Below are positions 44,964 to 54,223 of a DNA stretch of 64,000 nucleotides, piece after piece. Made by a program: the position numbers and the translations under genes. How positions within the stretch are numbered: the first letter of the stretch is position 1; every line of letters begins with the position of its first letter. Source of the DNA: Streptomyces spongiae (GTDB lineage Bacteria > Actinomycetota > Actinomycetes > Streptomycetales > Streptomycetaceae); assembly GCF_009377185.1 (NCBI RefSeq), contig NZ_VJZC01000004.1, forward strand, positions 18,144-82,143, in the 5' to 3' direction. The notes under the pieces were generated by a model, which had not been told where the DNA came from, searched no databases, and worked only from the letters and a program-made list of their open reading frames with translations.

Positions 44964-46205
44964 TCAGATGGTCCTTTCGGCGATGCGCTGCTGTCGCTTC
45001 ATCAGGTCGGAGAGAGGGATGTCCTCGGATGCCGCTTCGGCCGGGGTCATGGCGGCCCGGGCCGTGACGAGTTGCCTGCCGGCCGTGAACTCCCTCGGCC
45101 GGTTGACCGCGTGCAGAGCAGTGAGTGTGCCGTCACGCAGATACACCACGCTGAACGAGCCCGACGACGCATCGCCCCGTACGACCGCTGTGTCACCGGC
45201 CTGGGGAACGCCCGCCATCTGGAGCTTGTGGTCGTACTGATCGGACCAGAACCAGGGGGCCGCGAAGCGTTCGGTCGGCTTCCCGCACAGGGTACGGGCG
45301 GCGATTCTGGCCTGGTCGGTGGCGTTCTGGACGGACTCGAGCCGTACCAGGCGGCCGAGGAAACCGTTCCACTGCCGTGTGCAGTCGCCCGCTGCGACGA
45401 TGTCGGGGTCGTCGGTGCCGGCCAGGGAGCCGACGAGCACGCCGTCGTCGACGGCCAGTCCGGCGTCGGCGGCGAGCGCGTCGTTCGGGGCGATGCCCAC
45501 GCCGGTCAGGACGAGGTCCGCCCCGACCTCGGTGTCGTCGGAGAGTTCCGCGAGAACGCCGCCGCCGCGGCGGGCGAGACGGCGGACGGACACACCGGTG
45601 CGCAGGTCGACCCCCCGCGCCCGGTGCTCCCGTTCGACGAACCCGGAGACGGCCGGTGGGCAGGCCCGGGTCAGGACGCGTGGCTGGGCCTCCACCAGGG
45701 TCACCGCGATCCCCAGGCCGGTTGCGGCGGCTGCCACCTCAAGGCCGACGAAGCCACCTCCGACGATGAGGATCCGGCCTCCGTGGCGCAGTCGCTCCCG
45801 CAGCGCCAGCGCGTCGTCGAGGGTGTGCAGGGCCCGGCCCGCGATGTCGTCCGGGCCGAACCGGAGGTCGCGGGGCCTGCCACCGGTGGTGAGAGCCAGT
45901 TTGTCGTAGCGCAGCCGCCGCCCGTCGGCCAGGACGACCGACCCCGTCGAACGGTCGATCCCGATCGCCGAGGTGTCGAGTTCGCACTCGATGCCGGCCT
46001 TGGCGTAGGCCTCGGGGGCCCGGGCGCGCAGGGTCTCCTGACCGACCTTGCCGAGCAGGAACGCCTTGGACAACGGCGGGCGCTGGTAGGGCAGATGGGG
46101 CTCGGCGCCGACGAGGACGATCCGGTCGTCGAAGCCGGTCTGCCGGAGGGCCACCGCCAGCTCCGATCCCGCCTGGCCCGCTCCCACGACGACGACGGTT
46201 CTCAC
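44964..46205 (-). CDS. FAD-dependent ferredoxin reductase (putidaredoxin-reductase type)
   Basis: Flavoprotein of 413 residues. VVVVGAGQAGSELAVALRQ is the FAD-binding Rossmann motif, PYQRPPLSK the family signature, ILIVGGGFVGLEVAAAA the NADH site and DIVAAGDCTRQ the second FAD contact. The GTG at 46205 overlaps the P450 stop in GTGA. It reduces the neighbouring ferredoxin with NADH. Together with the P450 and ferredoxin genes it forms a complete class I monooxygenase system. Confidence 0.94.
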   Translation of the reverse strand: MRTVVVVGAGQAGSELAVALRQTGFDDRIVLVGAEPHLPYQRPPLSKAFLLGKVGQETLRARAPEAYAKAGIECELDTSAIGIDRSTGSVVLADGRRLRYDKLALTTGGRPRDLRFGPDDIAGRALHTLDDALALRERLRHGGRILIVGGGFVGLEVAAAATGLGIAVTLVEAQPRVLTRACPPAVSGFVEREHRARGVDLRTGVSVRRLARRGGGVLAELSDDTEVGADLVLTGVGIAPNDALAADAGLAVDDGVLVGSLAGTDDPDIVAAGDCTRQWNGFLGRLVRLESVQNATDQARIAARTLCGKPTERFAAPWFWSDQYDHKLQMAGVPQAGDTAVVRGDASSGSFSVVYLRDGTLTALHAVNRPREFTAGRQLVTARAAMTPAEAASEDIPLSDLMKRQQRIAERTI

Positions 46206-47491
46206 CGGCTCACCCGTCGGACGGTGACCGGCAGTTCCGTCAGATGCCGCATCAACGAGTTGGGTACCCAGGCGTGTTCGTGGTCCACCAGCGCCACATC
46301 GAGGTCGGGTGCGGTCAGCGTGGTCAGAGCGATCTCGGTGAGCATGCGGGCGGCGTTCCGCCCCGGACACAGATGGGCTCCGCCGCCGAAGGTGGTGCCG
46401 TGCTGGACGGGGCGGTCCAGATGGTAGTCGTCGGGGTCGGTGAAGACCTCGGGATCGCGGTTCGCCGCGGCCCAGACCATGACCACCGGTGTGCCGGCGG
46501 GGATGAACACCCCTTCGTACTCGATGTCCTGCAGTGCCAGCCGCTGCGAGACCATCAAGGGCGATTCCAGTCGCGTGCCCTCGTGGAACGCGTTTGTCAC
46601 CAGGCTCGGCTCCGCGCGGACCCGGGCATGGGCGGCGCTGTTGCCGAGCAGCCGGAAGAAGACGTTCACGAGGGCCACCGCGACCGTGTGGAAGCCGTCG
46701 AAGAAGTTCGCCGCCACGAACGTGCCGATGTCCTCCGGCTTGCCCTCGATGTCGAGCTTGGCGAGGTCGGCCGCCATCGCGTGGAGGAGTTCGTTGTCCC
46801 CCTTGGCCCATGCCCGCCGAACGGCTTCCCCCACCACGTCCATATAGGTGTCAACGCCGGAGAACATCTGCTCCGACTGCTCGGGCGAGCGGGTGAGAAG
46901 GAAGGTCAGGTTCATCTCTTCCATGAGCGCCTGGACGTGCGTGGCCTCGTCTCTGGTCATGCCCAGTTGACCGGCCCAGAACCGGGTGGCGTACCGGCCG
47001 GCGAACTCGTGGACGAAGTCGATCTGTTGGCGTTCCAGGGCCTCCTCGACGAGTTCCTGGGCGAGCCGTTCGGCGAGGGGGGCGAACGGCAGAATGTTCC
47101 GGGGCATCAACTGCCGGGCGAGTATGTTGCGGTTGGGCTGGTGCAGCGGCGGGTTCGAGGTGAACACCTGGTTGCGCAGGAACCGGTCGAATCCGGCGGT
47201 CTGCTCGGGTTCGGGTTTGGTGACGGGACCGGAACCGAGATCCATCTCCGTCGCCATCCAGAAGAGAATCTCCGCGGGCATGTTGCCCACCTGGGGATTG
47301 GCCGCCAGCGCCCTGGCGTCCCTGTTGCGCAGGACGACGAGACTGTTCTCCGGCCCCCGGAGCAGACTGGTCCGTGCCCTGTGCCGCAACTCGCGGGCCG
47401 CCTCGACGAAGTCGCGCGAGAACTCGTCGAAGGTGAACAGATCCTCCAGCGCGGGCAGTTCGGTCACCGGCGTCGGCGGTACGGAGTGCAT
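46202..47491 (-). CDS. Cytochrome P450 with unusual I-helix
   Basis: Soluble haem monooxygenase of 429 residues. The haem loop reads TFGGGAHLCPGRNAAR with the thiolate Cys; the K-helix ExxR is in FHEGTRLESP. The I-helix reads FFDGFHTVAVAL, where most P450s have AGxE/DTT, so the usual acidic residue is His and the residue after Thr is Val. ATG 47491 is used because AAAGG lies about 12 bp upstream; a GTG at 47503 is possible. It begins a three-gene unit with its own reductase and ferredoxin. A lactonase relic lies upstream. The substrate may be a terpene or other hydrophobic ring, which is only inference. Confidence 0.93.
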   Translation of the reverse strand: MHSVPPTPVTELPALEDLFTFDEFSRDFVEAARELRHRARTSLLRGPENSLVVLRNRDARALAANPQVGNMPAEILFWMATEMDLGSGPVTKPEPEQTAGFDRFLRNQVFTSNPPLHQPNRNILARQLMPRNILPFAPLAERLAQELVEEALERQQIDFVHEFAGRYATRFWAGQLGMTRDEATHVQALMEEMNLTFLLTRSPEQSEQMFSGVDTYMDVVGEAVRRAWAKGDNELLHAMAADLAKLDIEGKPEDIGTFVAANFFDGFHTVAVALVNVFFRLLGNSAAHARVRAEPSLVTNAFHEGTRLESPLMVSQRLALQDIEYEGVFIPAGTPVVMVWAAANRDPEVFTDPDDYHLDRPVQHGTTFGGGAHLCPGRNAARMLTEIALTTLTAPDLDVALVDHEHAWVPNSLMRHLTELPVTVRRVSR

Positions 47492-47548
47492 GGAGATCAA
47501 CACCTTTCGTTCGGAAAACTTGGGTGACGGGTCTGCTCGGTACGGGAT

Positions 47549-48519
47549 CTATAGGCGGAAAATCTCGATACGGCCGCCGTTCAGCGCGGCCGCTCGGACG
47601 GGGTCGTCGGTCGGCACGGTCGCCGCGTAGAGCGTGCGTCCGTCATCACCGGCGACCAGACAGCTCAGGGAGTTCTGGCTCGTCCCGACCCGGTCGAGGA
47701 CCCGGCCTCCCTCGGCCACCCGGACGCATTCGCCGCGCAGGGCGTTCGCGACCCAGACCGTTTCGCGGTCACTGTCCCAGGCGATGTCGTCCGGGGCGAT
47801 CGGCGAGGCGGAACGCCGTGCGACGAAAGGCCGGTCGAGGAGCGCCGAGAGGGCGCGGGTGACGCGGCCGAGGAGTCCGGGTGGTTCACCGCGTGCCACA
47901 ACCATGCCGGGACCAACGGCGCCCACGGCCGTGGCGGGCCCAGGGTTCCGTCGCGCTCGACGGAGAGGGAGACGAGCCGCATTCCCAGGGTCTCCGCCGC
48001 GATCATGGTGGTGCCGTCGGGTGTCAGCAGACAGCCGTTCGGGAAGAGCAGGGGCTCGGTGACCCCGAGCAGTGTCCCGTCCGGCGCGAGGCAGGCGAGG
48101 GGGGCCTTGCGAGGGCCGGGTGGCGCGTAGAGCTGGGCGTTCGGCCGCTCGCGTACGAACGCGTAGTAGTCGAAGCCGAAGTTGCCGACGTAGGCCCGGC
48201 CTTGAGGGGCGACGAGCATGTCGTTGACGGGGCCGCCCACGAGGTGGCGCAGGTCCGCGTGCTCGACGAATTCGCCGTTCGCTTCCTGCCGGTGGACGAT
48301 GCCTCCGTCCATGGAGGCGACGAGCATGCGCCCGTCGGGGAGCCAGCCGAGCCCGCCGGCCCGGCCCGGAACCTTGACGACCGTCTCCGCCTGCCCGGTG
48401 CCGTCCCAGCGGTGCACCGTGCCGTGCGCGAGGTCGGAGAACCACAGGGCCCCCTCGTGCCAGCGCAGTGTCTCCGGAACGCCGAGGCCGCTCAACGCGA
48501 CCGATGTTGTCCGCTTCAT
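47549..48519 (-). pseudogene. SMP-30/gluconolactonase-like lactonase, one frameshift
   Basis: Six-bladed propeller of about 320 residues in two frames. The first (48519 to about 47915) has GLGVPETLRWHEGALWFSDL with a metal-ligand Glu, then VGGPVNDMLVAPQGRAYVGN and TLLGVTEPLLFPNGCLLTPD. The second (about 47925-47549) has PIAPDDIAWDSDRETVWVAN with a likely metal Asp, then LSCLVAGDDGRTLYAATV. One base is gained or lost near 47915. GAGGAG precedes the ATG at 48519. The family hydrolyses sugar or other lactones. It is the first gene upstream of the P450, in the same direction and 57 bp away, so the four genes probably form one catabolic unit. Confidence 0.8.
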
Positions 48520-48839
48520 GGCCGTCGCTCCTCGCTGGCTGCCCGAGTCGGTATCCCTGCCGACCGCAAGAGTTGGACGATTGTTCAAGACGATTGACCA
48601 GTACGAGTGACCGTCTCATCCCCGGTGAATCTCAGTCAACGCTCCGGAGGAGTTTTCCGGGCGCGCTGCTCCCTCCCGGGCAGGGCCGCAACGTCCGCAG
48701 TCGTGGTCGCCCGCAAACTCACCGAACGCGAGCGCCCGCACGCCTACCCGCGCCCCGCCTCACCGTCGCTGCCGTCACACAGCGCTGCGCGCGGTCCACT
48801 GACAGTGGACCGCGCGCAGCGACTTCGCCCTGCGGAATG
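48520..48839. other. Intergenic region with a strong hairpin
   Basis: About 320 bp between the SMP-30 start and the end of the SGNH gene. Apart from the hairpin at 48784-48820 nothing is recognisable. The SMP-30 promoter should lie at about 48530-48620. Confidence 0.45.
48784..48820. terminator. Perfect 17-bp stem hairpin after the mannan-locus SGNH gene
   Basis: GCTGCGCGCGGTCCACT (48784-48800) pairs perfectly with 48804-48820 around a 3-nt loop, 20 bp beyond the stop of the minus-strand SGNH hydrolase. It likely ends the mannan operon transcript. Confidence 0.78.
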
Positions 48840-50168
48840 TCAGCGGCGCGCCGACGCCGCCAGCATCGGAAGCGAGATGATGTCGGCGAGGGCCTGCTGG
48901 CCGGCGATGTTCGCGTGGACCCCGTCCCCGGTGTCGTAGGGCGGGTGGATGCTGTTCGGCTTCACCGGGTCCTTCAGCGCCTGGTCGAAGGGGAGAACGC
49001 CGTCGCAGGTGCCGCCGCAGTCGTTCCACTTGGACACGAACGTATTGACGGCGTGCCGGGCACGGTTGTGCTGGTCGGTGTAGCCCGGACGGGGTGTGAT
49101 GGGCGTGACGTACACCTTGATCCCCGCGGCGTGCAGGCGCCGGAAGACCTCGCGGTAGCTCGCCAGGACCATCTCGGCATCGCAGCCGGCCCCGAGGTCG
49201 TTGGTCCCGTAGTAGTAGAGGACGCCGGTGACCCCGTGCAGCGACAGCACGTCCCGGTCCAGTCGGGCCAGCGCGTCCAGGCCCTTGTACGGTTCGCCGA
49301 TGTACGGGCACGTCGCGGCGCTGGTGGTGCCGCCGATGCCCGCGTTGGCCACGGCGAACTGCCGTGTCGGCGGGAGTTCCGCGGTGATCCGCCGGGCGAG
49401 GTTGTCCGCCCACCGGAGGTTGGCGCCCGGCCGGGTGCAGTCCTGACCGCAGTTCGTGGACCCGGCCCCGTCCACCACCGAGCTGCCGAACGCGACCAGG
49501 CTGCCCCGCAGTCGGGGGTTGCGGACGTCGACGGCACTGACCAGGTAGGTGGAGCCGGTCGTCCGGGTGTACGCGGCGCCGCTCGTGTCGGCCGTGTGGT
49601 CGCCGGCGCCGGGAGGGGTCAGGTAGTTGGTGCGGAAGGCGCTTCCGTGCTGGCCCGGAGTCACCGTGCCGGAGACGGAGAGCGACACCGCGACGTCGTC
49701 CTCGGCCGTGGTCCGGAGCCGGGTGGGGTCACTCCACACCTCGCCGCCGGCCGGGACGACCACCTCGCGGCGGCCGTCGAACGTGACGGGACGCGGGCTG
49801 CCTTCGGTCGTGGCGTCCTTGCCGGTGCTGTGGGCCACCGTCGCCGCGTCGATGGTCAGGGGTGTCTCGCCGAAGGTGTTCTGGATACGTATCCGGAGCG
49901 CGTCACCTCCCTGGCTGAGGTGGCTGATCATGCGCACGGACTGATCACGCAGCGGGGCGGAGGCGAGGTTCTGCTGGGAGTTGGCCCAGGACGTGAACCA
50001 GGCGTTCGGTCTCGGGTGTCCGGACGTCCCGGCGTCGGCGGGGGCGACCGCCGTCGTCGCGGACGCGGTGAGGACCGACGAGGTCAGTGCGAGGGCCAGA
50101 GTGGCTGCGACGCGGCCGGTCAGGGGAACTCGGGCCGGGCTGAGCAGTCGGGCGAGGAGAGGGTGCAT
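48840..50168 (-). CDS. Secreted SGNH/GDSL esterase
   Basis: Exported hydrolase of 442 residues with a signal peptide (about 15-45, VAATLALALTSSVLTASATT). An N-terminal beta-rich region is followed by the SGNH domain: VAFGSSVVDGAGS (nucleophile Ser block), ANAGIGGTTS (Gly block), YYYGTNDLGAGC (Asn block) and DTGDGVHANIAGQQ (Asp and His). These enzymes deacylate polysaccharides or lipids. AAAGGCAGG precedes the ATG at 50168. It is the last gene of the run that starts with the sugar-binding protein, so an acetyl-mannan esterase role is likely by context. Confidence 0.9.
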   Translation of the reverse strand: MHPLLARLLSPARVPLTGRVAATLALALTSSVLTASATTAVAPADAGTSGHPRPNAWFTSWANSQQNLASAPLRDQSVRMISHLSQGGDALRIRIQNTFGETPLTIDAATVAHSTGKDATTEGSPRPVTFDGRREVVVPAGGEVWSDPTRLRTTAEDDVAVSLSVSGTVTPGQHGSAFRTNYLTPPGAGDHTADTSGAAYTRTTGSTYLVSAVDVRNPRLRGSLVAFGSSVVDGAGSTNCGQDCTRPGANLRWADNLARRITAELPPTRQFAVANAGIGGTTSAATCPYIGEPYKGLDALARLDRDVLSLHGVTGVLYYYGTNDLGAGCDAEMVLASYREVFRRLHAAGIKVYVTPITPRPGYTDQHNRARHAVNTFVSKWNDCGGTCDGVLPFDQALKDPVKPNSIHPPYDTGDGVHANIAGQQALADIISLPMLAASARR

Positions 50169-50247
50169 GGGTGCCTGCCTTTCCGACGTGACTGGACAGT
50201 GCGGAACGGACGCGAAGTGCTGTGGACCGGTGATCTCCGGGTGCCTT

Positions 50248-52263
50248 CTACTGGGCCCTGATGTCGTCCACGTACACGACGCCACGGGTCGCCGCGGCGC
50301 TTTTGTGGCCGAGGTACAGGTTGAACGCCGTCACCTCGGCGAGATGCGCGGCGTCGAGCACCTCTCCGGCGTGCGCGGTGTCCCACGGGGCGGGCCTGAA
50401 CTCGCTGAAGGGCGCCGTGAACTCCCGCCCGCTCGTGTCGCCCAGCGGGATCCCGTACTCGAAGTAGGCGCCGTCGGCGACGACTTGGAGTGTCGCCGCG
50501 TTCGCGGAACCGTCGCCCCGCAGCCACAGTGCCATGGAGGAGAACGCCGACCAGTCCTCGTCGACCGACCGGCCGATGCCGGTGTACTCGGCGCCGGTGA
50601 AGTCGTACGCGTAGGCCAGGCCGTACGTACCCGAGGACTTGTGCTCGGTCGACAGGGTGGTGGTGTTGGAGTTGACGTGGCTGTACGCCTCGCTGAGGGA
50701 GACGTCGTCTCCCGCGTATGCCTCGAAGTCGTCGACCCAGCCGGCGGGCAGGGCCGCCACCTTGCCGAGGAGGACCAGGGCCGAGTCGGTGAGGGTCTCG
50801 CCGTTCACCTGGGCGCTCACCGTGAGGGTGACCGCGCGGTTGTCCAGCCAGGCCGGGTCGATCGACCAGTTGCCCGAGTAGAAGCCGTCGGCGTCGCGGT
50901 GCAGTTGTCTGCGACGCCCGCCGTTCACCGAGTAGGTGACCCTGCTCGCGTGCGAGGGCGTGACCCGCACCCGGACGGTGGTTCGGGAGATCGTCACGCG
51001 CTGCCGGTCCGTGGGGGTCACCAGATGCGTGAACGGGGCGTTCCTGACCGCGGTGGCGCGGGTGGAGAACACCCCCTTCAGATCGGCGGCGAAGAGGGTG
51101 TACGGGTCCTGGTGGTACCGCACGAAGTCGGGCCGCAGGGCATGTCCCGGATAGGGCACATAGGCCCGATGGGTGCCTCCGAAGTTGGCCCAGGTGAGCA
51201 TGTATGTCGCCTGCCGGGCCAACGGGTTGGCCTTGATGGCCCGCAGCAGGTCGGTGAACCAGTTCGGATTGCGGCCCTCGGTACCGCTCTCCCCGAACTC
51301 GGTGAGGGCCGGCACCTTGCCGCGCTCGTTCGCCAGCCGAACCACCATCGCCAGGTCCTTCACCAGGCCGTCCAGCCAGGCGGCCGAGCCGGCGCTCTGG
51401 TCGTAGGAGTCGTAGCCGAGGACGTCGACGAACCGGTCGCCCGGGTAGGTCTTGAGGTAGCCGGTCGGGTCGCCCGCGAAACTCGCGTTGGGGGAGTAGG
51501 CGTAGAGCAGGTTGTGGACGCCCTTGGTGTCGCGCAGGTACTCGACGGTGTAGCGGAACAGCTCGATGAACTGTGCCGAGGTGGTGTGACCGGCGCCCCA
51601 CCAGAACCAGCCCCCGTTGTTCTCGTGGAAGGGACGGAAGATCACCGGGATCGCGGTGCCGTCCGGCCGTCGCGCCCCCTTGACCGCCTTCGCGATCCGG
51701 TCGAGGAAGGCGTTGAACTTCGTGTGCCGCGCGCCTCCGGGCAGGATCTGGCCGACCACGTGGCCCGCCGTGTCGTTGAAGTTCCCGTCGGTGACGAAGT
51801 TCGGCATGTGGGCGCTGAGGGTGTTGATCCCGCCGCGTGCGTCGCCCTGACGAATGGCCCAGCTGAGTGCGGCGATGTTCTCGGCCTGGGTCCCTTCCGG
51901 GTCGCCGGGACGTTCGCCGCCGTCGAGGATGAGGGTGTCCCAGCCGAAGACCGCGGGATGGTCGCCCACCGCGGCCTCGGTGTCGGACGCCCTCCCGTCG
52001 GGAGTGGTGAAGGTGAACCCGTGGGTGAGGTCGTGCTGGTGGCCGAAGAGGATGCCCTTGCCCTGCTGTTGTCTCAGGTACGCGAACAGCGCGCGGGTGG
52101 CGGGGTTCGCCCTGTCGTCGACGATCCGGACCGGCGTCGGCGCGCCGGAGGGCGCCGGGGAGGGGGTGGCCGCCACGGCCACCGGCAGTGGAGTGCCGGC
52201 CGCCATGGCGACGCCGGCACCGATGAGGACGAACGTGCGGCGGTTCAACGGGGAGTTGGGCAT
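50248..52263 (-). CDS. Secreted GH26 beta-mannanase with C-terminal carbohydrate-binding module
   Basis: Exported endo-enzyme of 671 residues. The start NRRTFVLIGAGVAMAAG is a twin-arginine-type signal. The GH26 barrel (about 45-370) shows GILFGHQHDLTHG, the acid/base Glu in FRPFHENNGGWFWWG and the nucleophile Glu in ALTEFGESGT. An Ig-like linker domain (about 420-500) is followed by a beta-sandwich (about 510-671, WVDDFEAYAGDD and YVDDIRA) that looks like a carbohydrate-binding module of the mannan-binding type. It cuts beta-1,4-mannan outside the cell. AAAGGAG gives the ATG at 52263. It follows the ABC permease genes in the same direction, so one operon supplies hydrolysis and uptake. Confidence 0.93.
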   Translation of the reverse strand: MPNSPLNRRTFVLIGAGVAMAAGTPLPVAVAATPSPAPSGAPTPVRIVDDRANPATRALFAYLRQQQGKGILFGHQHDLTHGFTFTTPDGRASDTEAAVGDHPAVFGWDTLILDGGERPGDPEGTQAENIAALSWAIRQGDARGGINTLSAHMPNFVTDGNFNDTAGHVVGQILPGGARHTKFNAFLDRIAKAVKGARRPDGTAIPVIFRPFHENNGGWFWWGAGHTTSAQFIELFRYTVEYLRDTKGVHNLLYAYSPNASFAGDPTGYLKTYPGDRFVDVLGYDSYDQSAGSAAWLDGLVKDLAMVVRLANERGKVPALTEFGESGTEGRNPNWFTDLLRAIKANPLARQATYMLTWANFGGTHRAYVPYPGHALRPDFVRYHQDPYTLFAADLKGVFSTRATAVRNAPFTHLVTPTDRQRVTISRTTVRVRVTPSHASRVTYSVNGGRRRQLHRDADGFYSGNWSIDPAWLDNRAVTLTVSAQVNGETLTDSALVLLGKVAALPAGWVDDFEAYAGDDVSLSEAYSHVNSNTTTLSTEHKSSGTYGLAYAYDFTGAEYTGIGRSVDEDWSAFSSMALWLRGDGSANAATLQVVADGAYFEYGIPLGDTSGREFTAPFSEFRPAPWDTAHAGEVLDAAHLAEVTAFNLYLGHKSAAATRGVVYVDDIRAQ

Positions 52264-52328
52264 GTACGTCTCCTTTGACATGGCGATCTCTCGCATGGGG
52301 AGGTGACTTGCCTGACGGGTGACCCGGC

Positions 52329-53183
52329 CTACTTCGTGGCGCCCCGAGCGAAGCCGTTGTAGATGTAGCGCTGGAGGAAGAGGAAGACGACGAGGGTGGG
52401 CACGATGACGAGGATCGCGCCGGCCGAGATGGCCTCCCAGTGGGCGCCGAACGGGCCCTTGAAACGGAACAGGGCCGTGGAGATGGTCCCCAGCTCCTCG
52501 GAGGGCATGTAGAGGAAGGGGATGTAGAAGTCGTTGTAGACGGTGATGCCCTTGATGATGACGACGGTGGCGATCGCCGGTTTGAGCAGCGGGAAGATGA
52601 TCCGCCAGTAGATGCTGAGGGCGTTCGCGCCGTCGAGCCGCGCGGCCTCGTCGAGGGAGACGGGGATGGAGCGGATGAACTGAAGGAAGATGTAGATGGA
52701 CACGATGTCGGTGCCCATGTAGAGCAGGATCGGCGCCCACCGGGTGTCGAAGAGGCCGAAGCTGTTGACCACCTGGAAGGTGGCGACCTGCGTGGTCACA
52801 CCCGGCACCAGGGTCGCGACCAGGAACAGGCCCATGACCGGCTTCTTGCCCCGGAAATCGAAGCGGTCGATCGCGTACGCCGTCATCGAGCCGATGACCA
52901 CGGTGCCCGTGATGGAGAACAGCAGGATGAAGGCGGTGTTCCCGAACGCCGTCAGCATGTGGCCGTCGCGGAACGCGGTGGTGTAGTTGGACCAGTTGAG
53001 CCAGTCGTCGGGAAGCCGGAACGCCCCTCCCCCCTCCGTCACCTCCCTCGACGTCTTCAGCGAGGTGAGGAACACGACGACCAGGGGGACCAGCACCACC
53101 AACGAGGCGGCGACCAGCGACAGATAGATCAGGACCGTGCCGAGGCCGCGGGGGCGACGGCTGTCCACGGTGTTGGTGGTCAT
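52329..53183 (-). CDS. Sugar ABC transporter permease (MalG type)
   Basis: Inner-membrane subunit of 284 residues with six spans. The EAA loop, which docks the ATPase, reads SLDEAARLDGANALSIYWRI. Its ATG overlaps the stop of the upstream permease gene in ATGA (53180-53183). It forms the channel with the other permease for import of manno-oligosaccharides delivered by the binding protein. No ATPase gene is present in the locus; Streptomyces carbohydrate importers commonly share one MsiK-type ATPase. Confidence 0.94.
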   Translation of the reverse strand: MTTNTVDSRRPRGLGTVLIYLSLVAASLVVLVPLVVVFLTSLKTSREVTEGGGAFRLPDDWLNWSNYTTAFRDGHMLTAFGNTAFILLFSITGTVVIGSMTAYAIDRFDFRGKKPVMGLFLVATLVPGVTTQVATFQVVNSFGLFDTRWAPILLYMGTDIVSIYIFLQFIRSIPVSLDEAARLDGANALSIYWRIIFPLLKPAIATVVIIKGITVYNDFYIPFLYMPSEELGTISTALFRFKGPFGAHWEAISAGAILVIVPTLVVFLFLQRYIYNGFARGATK

Positions 53184-54145
53184 ACGAGATCCACCTTCTC
53201 GTCGGGCACCAGGCGGCGCTGGATCCAGGTGATCAGCAGGATGATCAGGAGCAGGACGACGGCCGCGGCCGAGGCCAGGCCCGTCTTGTTGAACTGGAAC
53301 GCGAGCTTCACCGTCTGGATGACGAAGGTCGTGGTGCCGGTGGCACCGCCGGTCATGATGTAGGGGATCTCGAACACCGACAGCGACCCGGACACGGCGA
53401 GGATCACGCTCAGACTGATCACCGGCCGGATGCTCGGCACGATCAGATACCGGAACTGGTGCCACCGGGTGGCGCCGTCGAGTTCGGCCGCCTCGTACAG
53501 CTCACCGGGGATCGACTGGATCGCGCCCAGGAAGAGCACGAAGTTCAGACCGGTGAAGCGCCAGACGGAGACGCCCGCCAGGGAGACGTTCGCGGACGTC
53601 GGGTCGCCGAGCCAGGCATGGTCGGTGCCCGCGCCGAACCAGGACAGCACCGAGTCGAGGGTGCCGCCGTCCTGGAAGAAGTACAGGAACACGAAGCCGA
53701 TGGCGACGCCGTTGATGAGGTAGGGGAAGAACAGGATGCCCTTGAAGAGGTTGCGCAGGCGCAGGTTGAAGCTGAGAACGGTGGCGAAGTACAGGGCGAT
53801 GACGATCTGTACGACGGACGCGGCCAGGTAGTAGAAGCTGACCAGGAACACCCGGAACAGCTCGGGCCGGGTGAAGAGTTCGGTGTAGTTGTCGGTGCCG
53901 ACGACGTGGATCTCGGGACTGACGCCGTCCCAGTCGGTGAAGCTGTAATAGATCATGTTCGCCACGGGCACGTAGGTGAACGTGATCAGCAGGGCCAGCG
54001 GGACCAGCAGGAACAGCCAGGGGGTGGCTCTGCGCAGGACTCCGCGCCTGGGACGGGGGCTTTTCGCCGTCTTCCGGGGTGCCGTGCGAGGGGCGGTGCT
54101 CTCCTTGGCCACGCGTGTGGTGGGCGTGTGTGCGGTGTGGGTCAT
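53180..54145 (-). CDS. Sugar ABC transporter permease (MalF type)
   Basis: Inner-membrane subunit of 321 residues. A basic, Thr/Pro-rich N-terminus of about 40 residues is followed by six spans. The EAA loop reads IPGELYEAAELDGATRWHQF. It pairs with the MalG-type protein encoded directly after it with a 4-bp overlap. The gene begins 78 bp after the lipoprotein gene on the minus strand. Confidence 0.94.
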   Translation of the reverse strand: MTHTAHTPTTRVAKESTAPRTAPRKTAKSPRPRRGVLRRATPWLFLLVPLALLITFTYVPVANMIYYSFTDWDGVSPEIHVVGTDNYTELFTRPELFRVFLVSFYYLAASVVQIVIALYFATVLSFNLRLRNLFKGILFFPYLINGVAIGFVFLYFFQDGGTLDSVLSWFGAGTDHAWLGDPTSANVSLAGVSVWRFTGLNFVLFLGAIQSIPGELYEAAELDGATRWHQFRYLIVPSIRPVISLSVILAVSGSLSVFEIPYIMTGGATGTTTFVIQTVKLAFQFNKTGLASAAAVVLLLIILLITWIQRRLVPDEKVDLV

Positions 54146-54223
54146 GTCGGCCTTTCGGTCGTCCGCGGACGCGGTCGAGCCCGGCCGGGAGAGGCCGTCA
54201 CCGGGCCCGTGCGCCGCACTCCG

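Noticed and set aside
49981..52278. A 765-codon plus-strand frame opposite the SGNH and GH26 genes
   Set aside because: It crosses two real genes and their spacer and has low-complexity Gly/Arg/Val composition without motifs.
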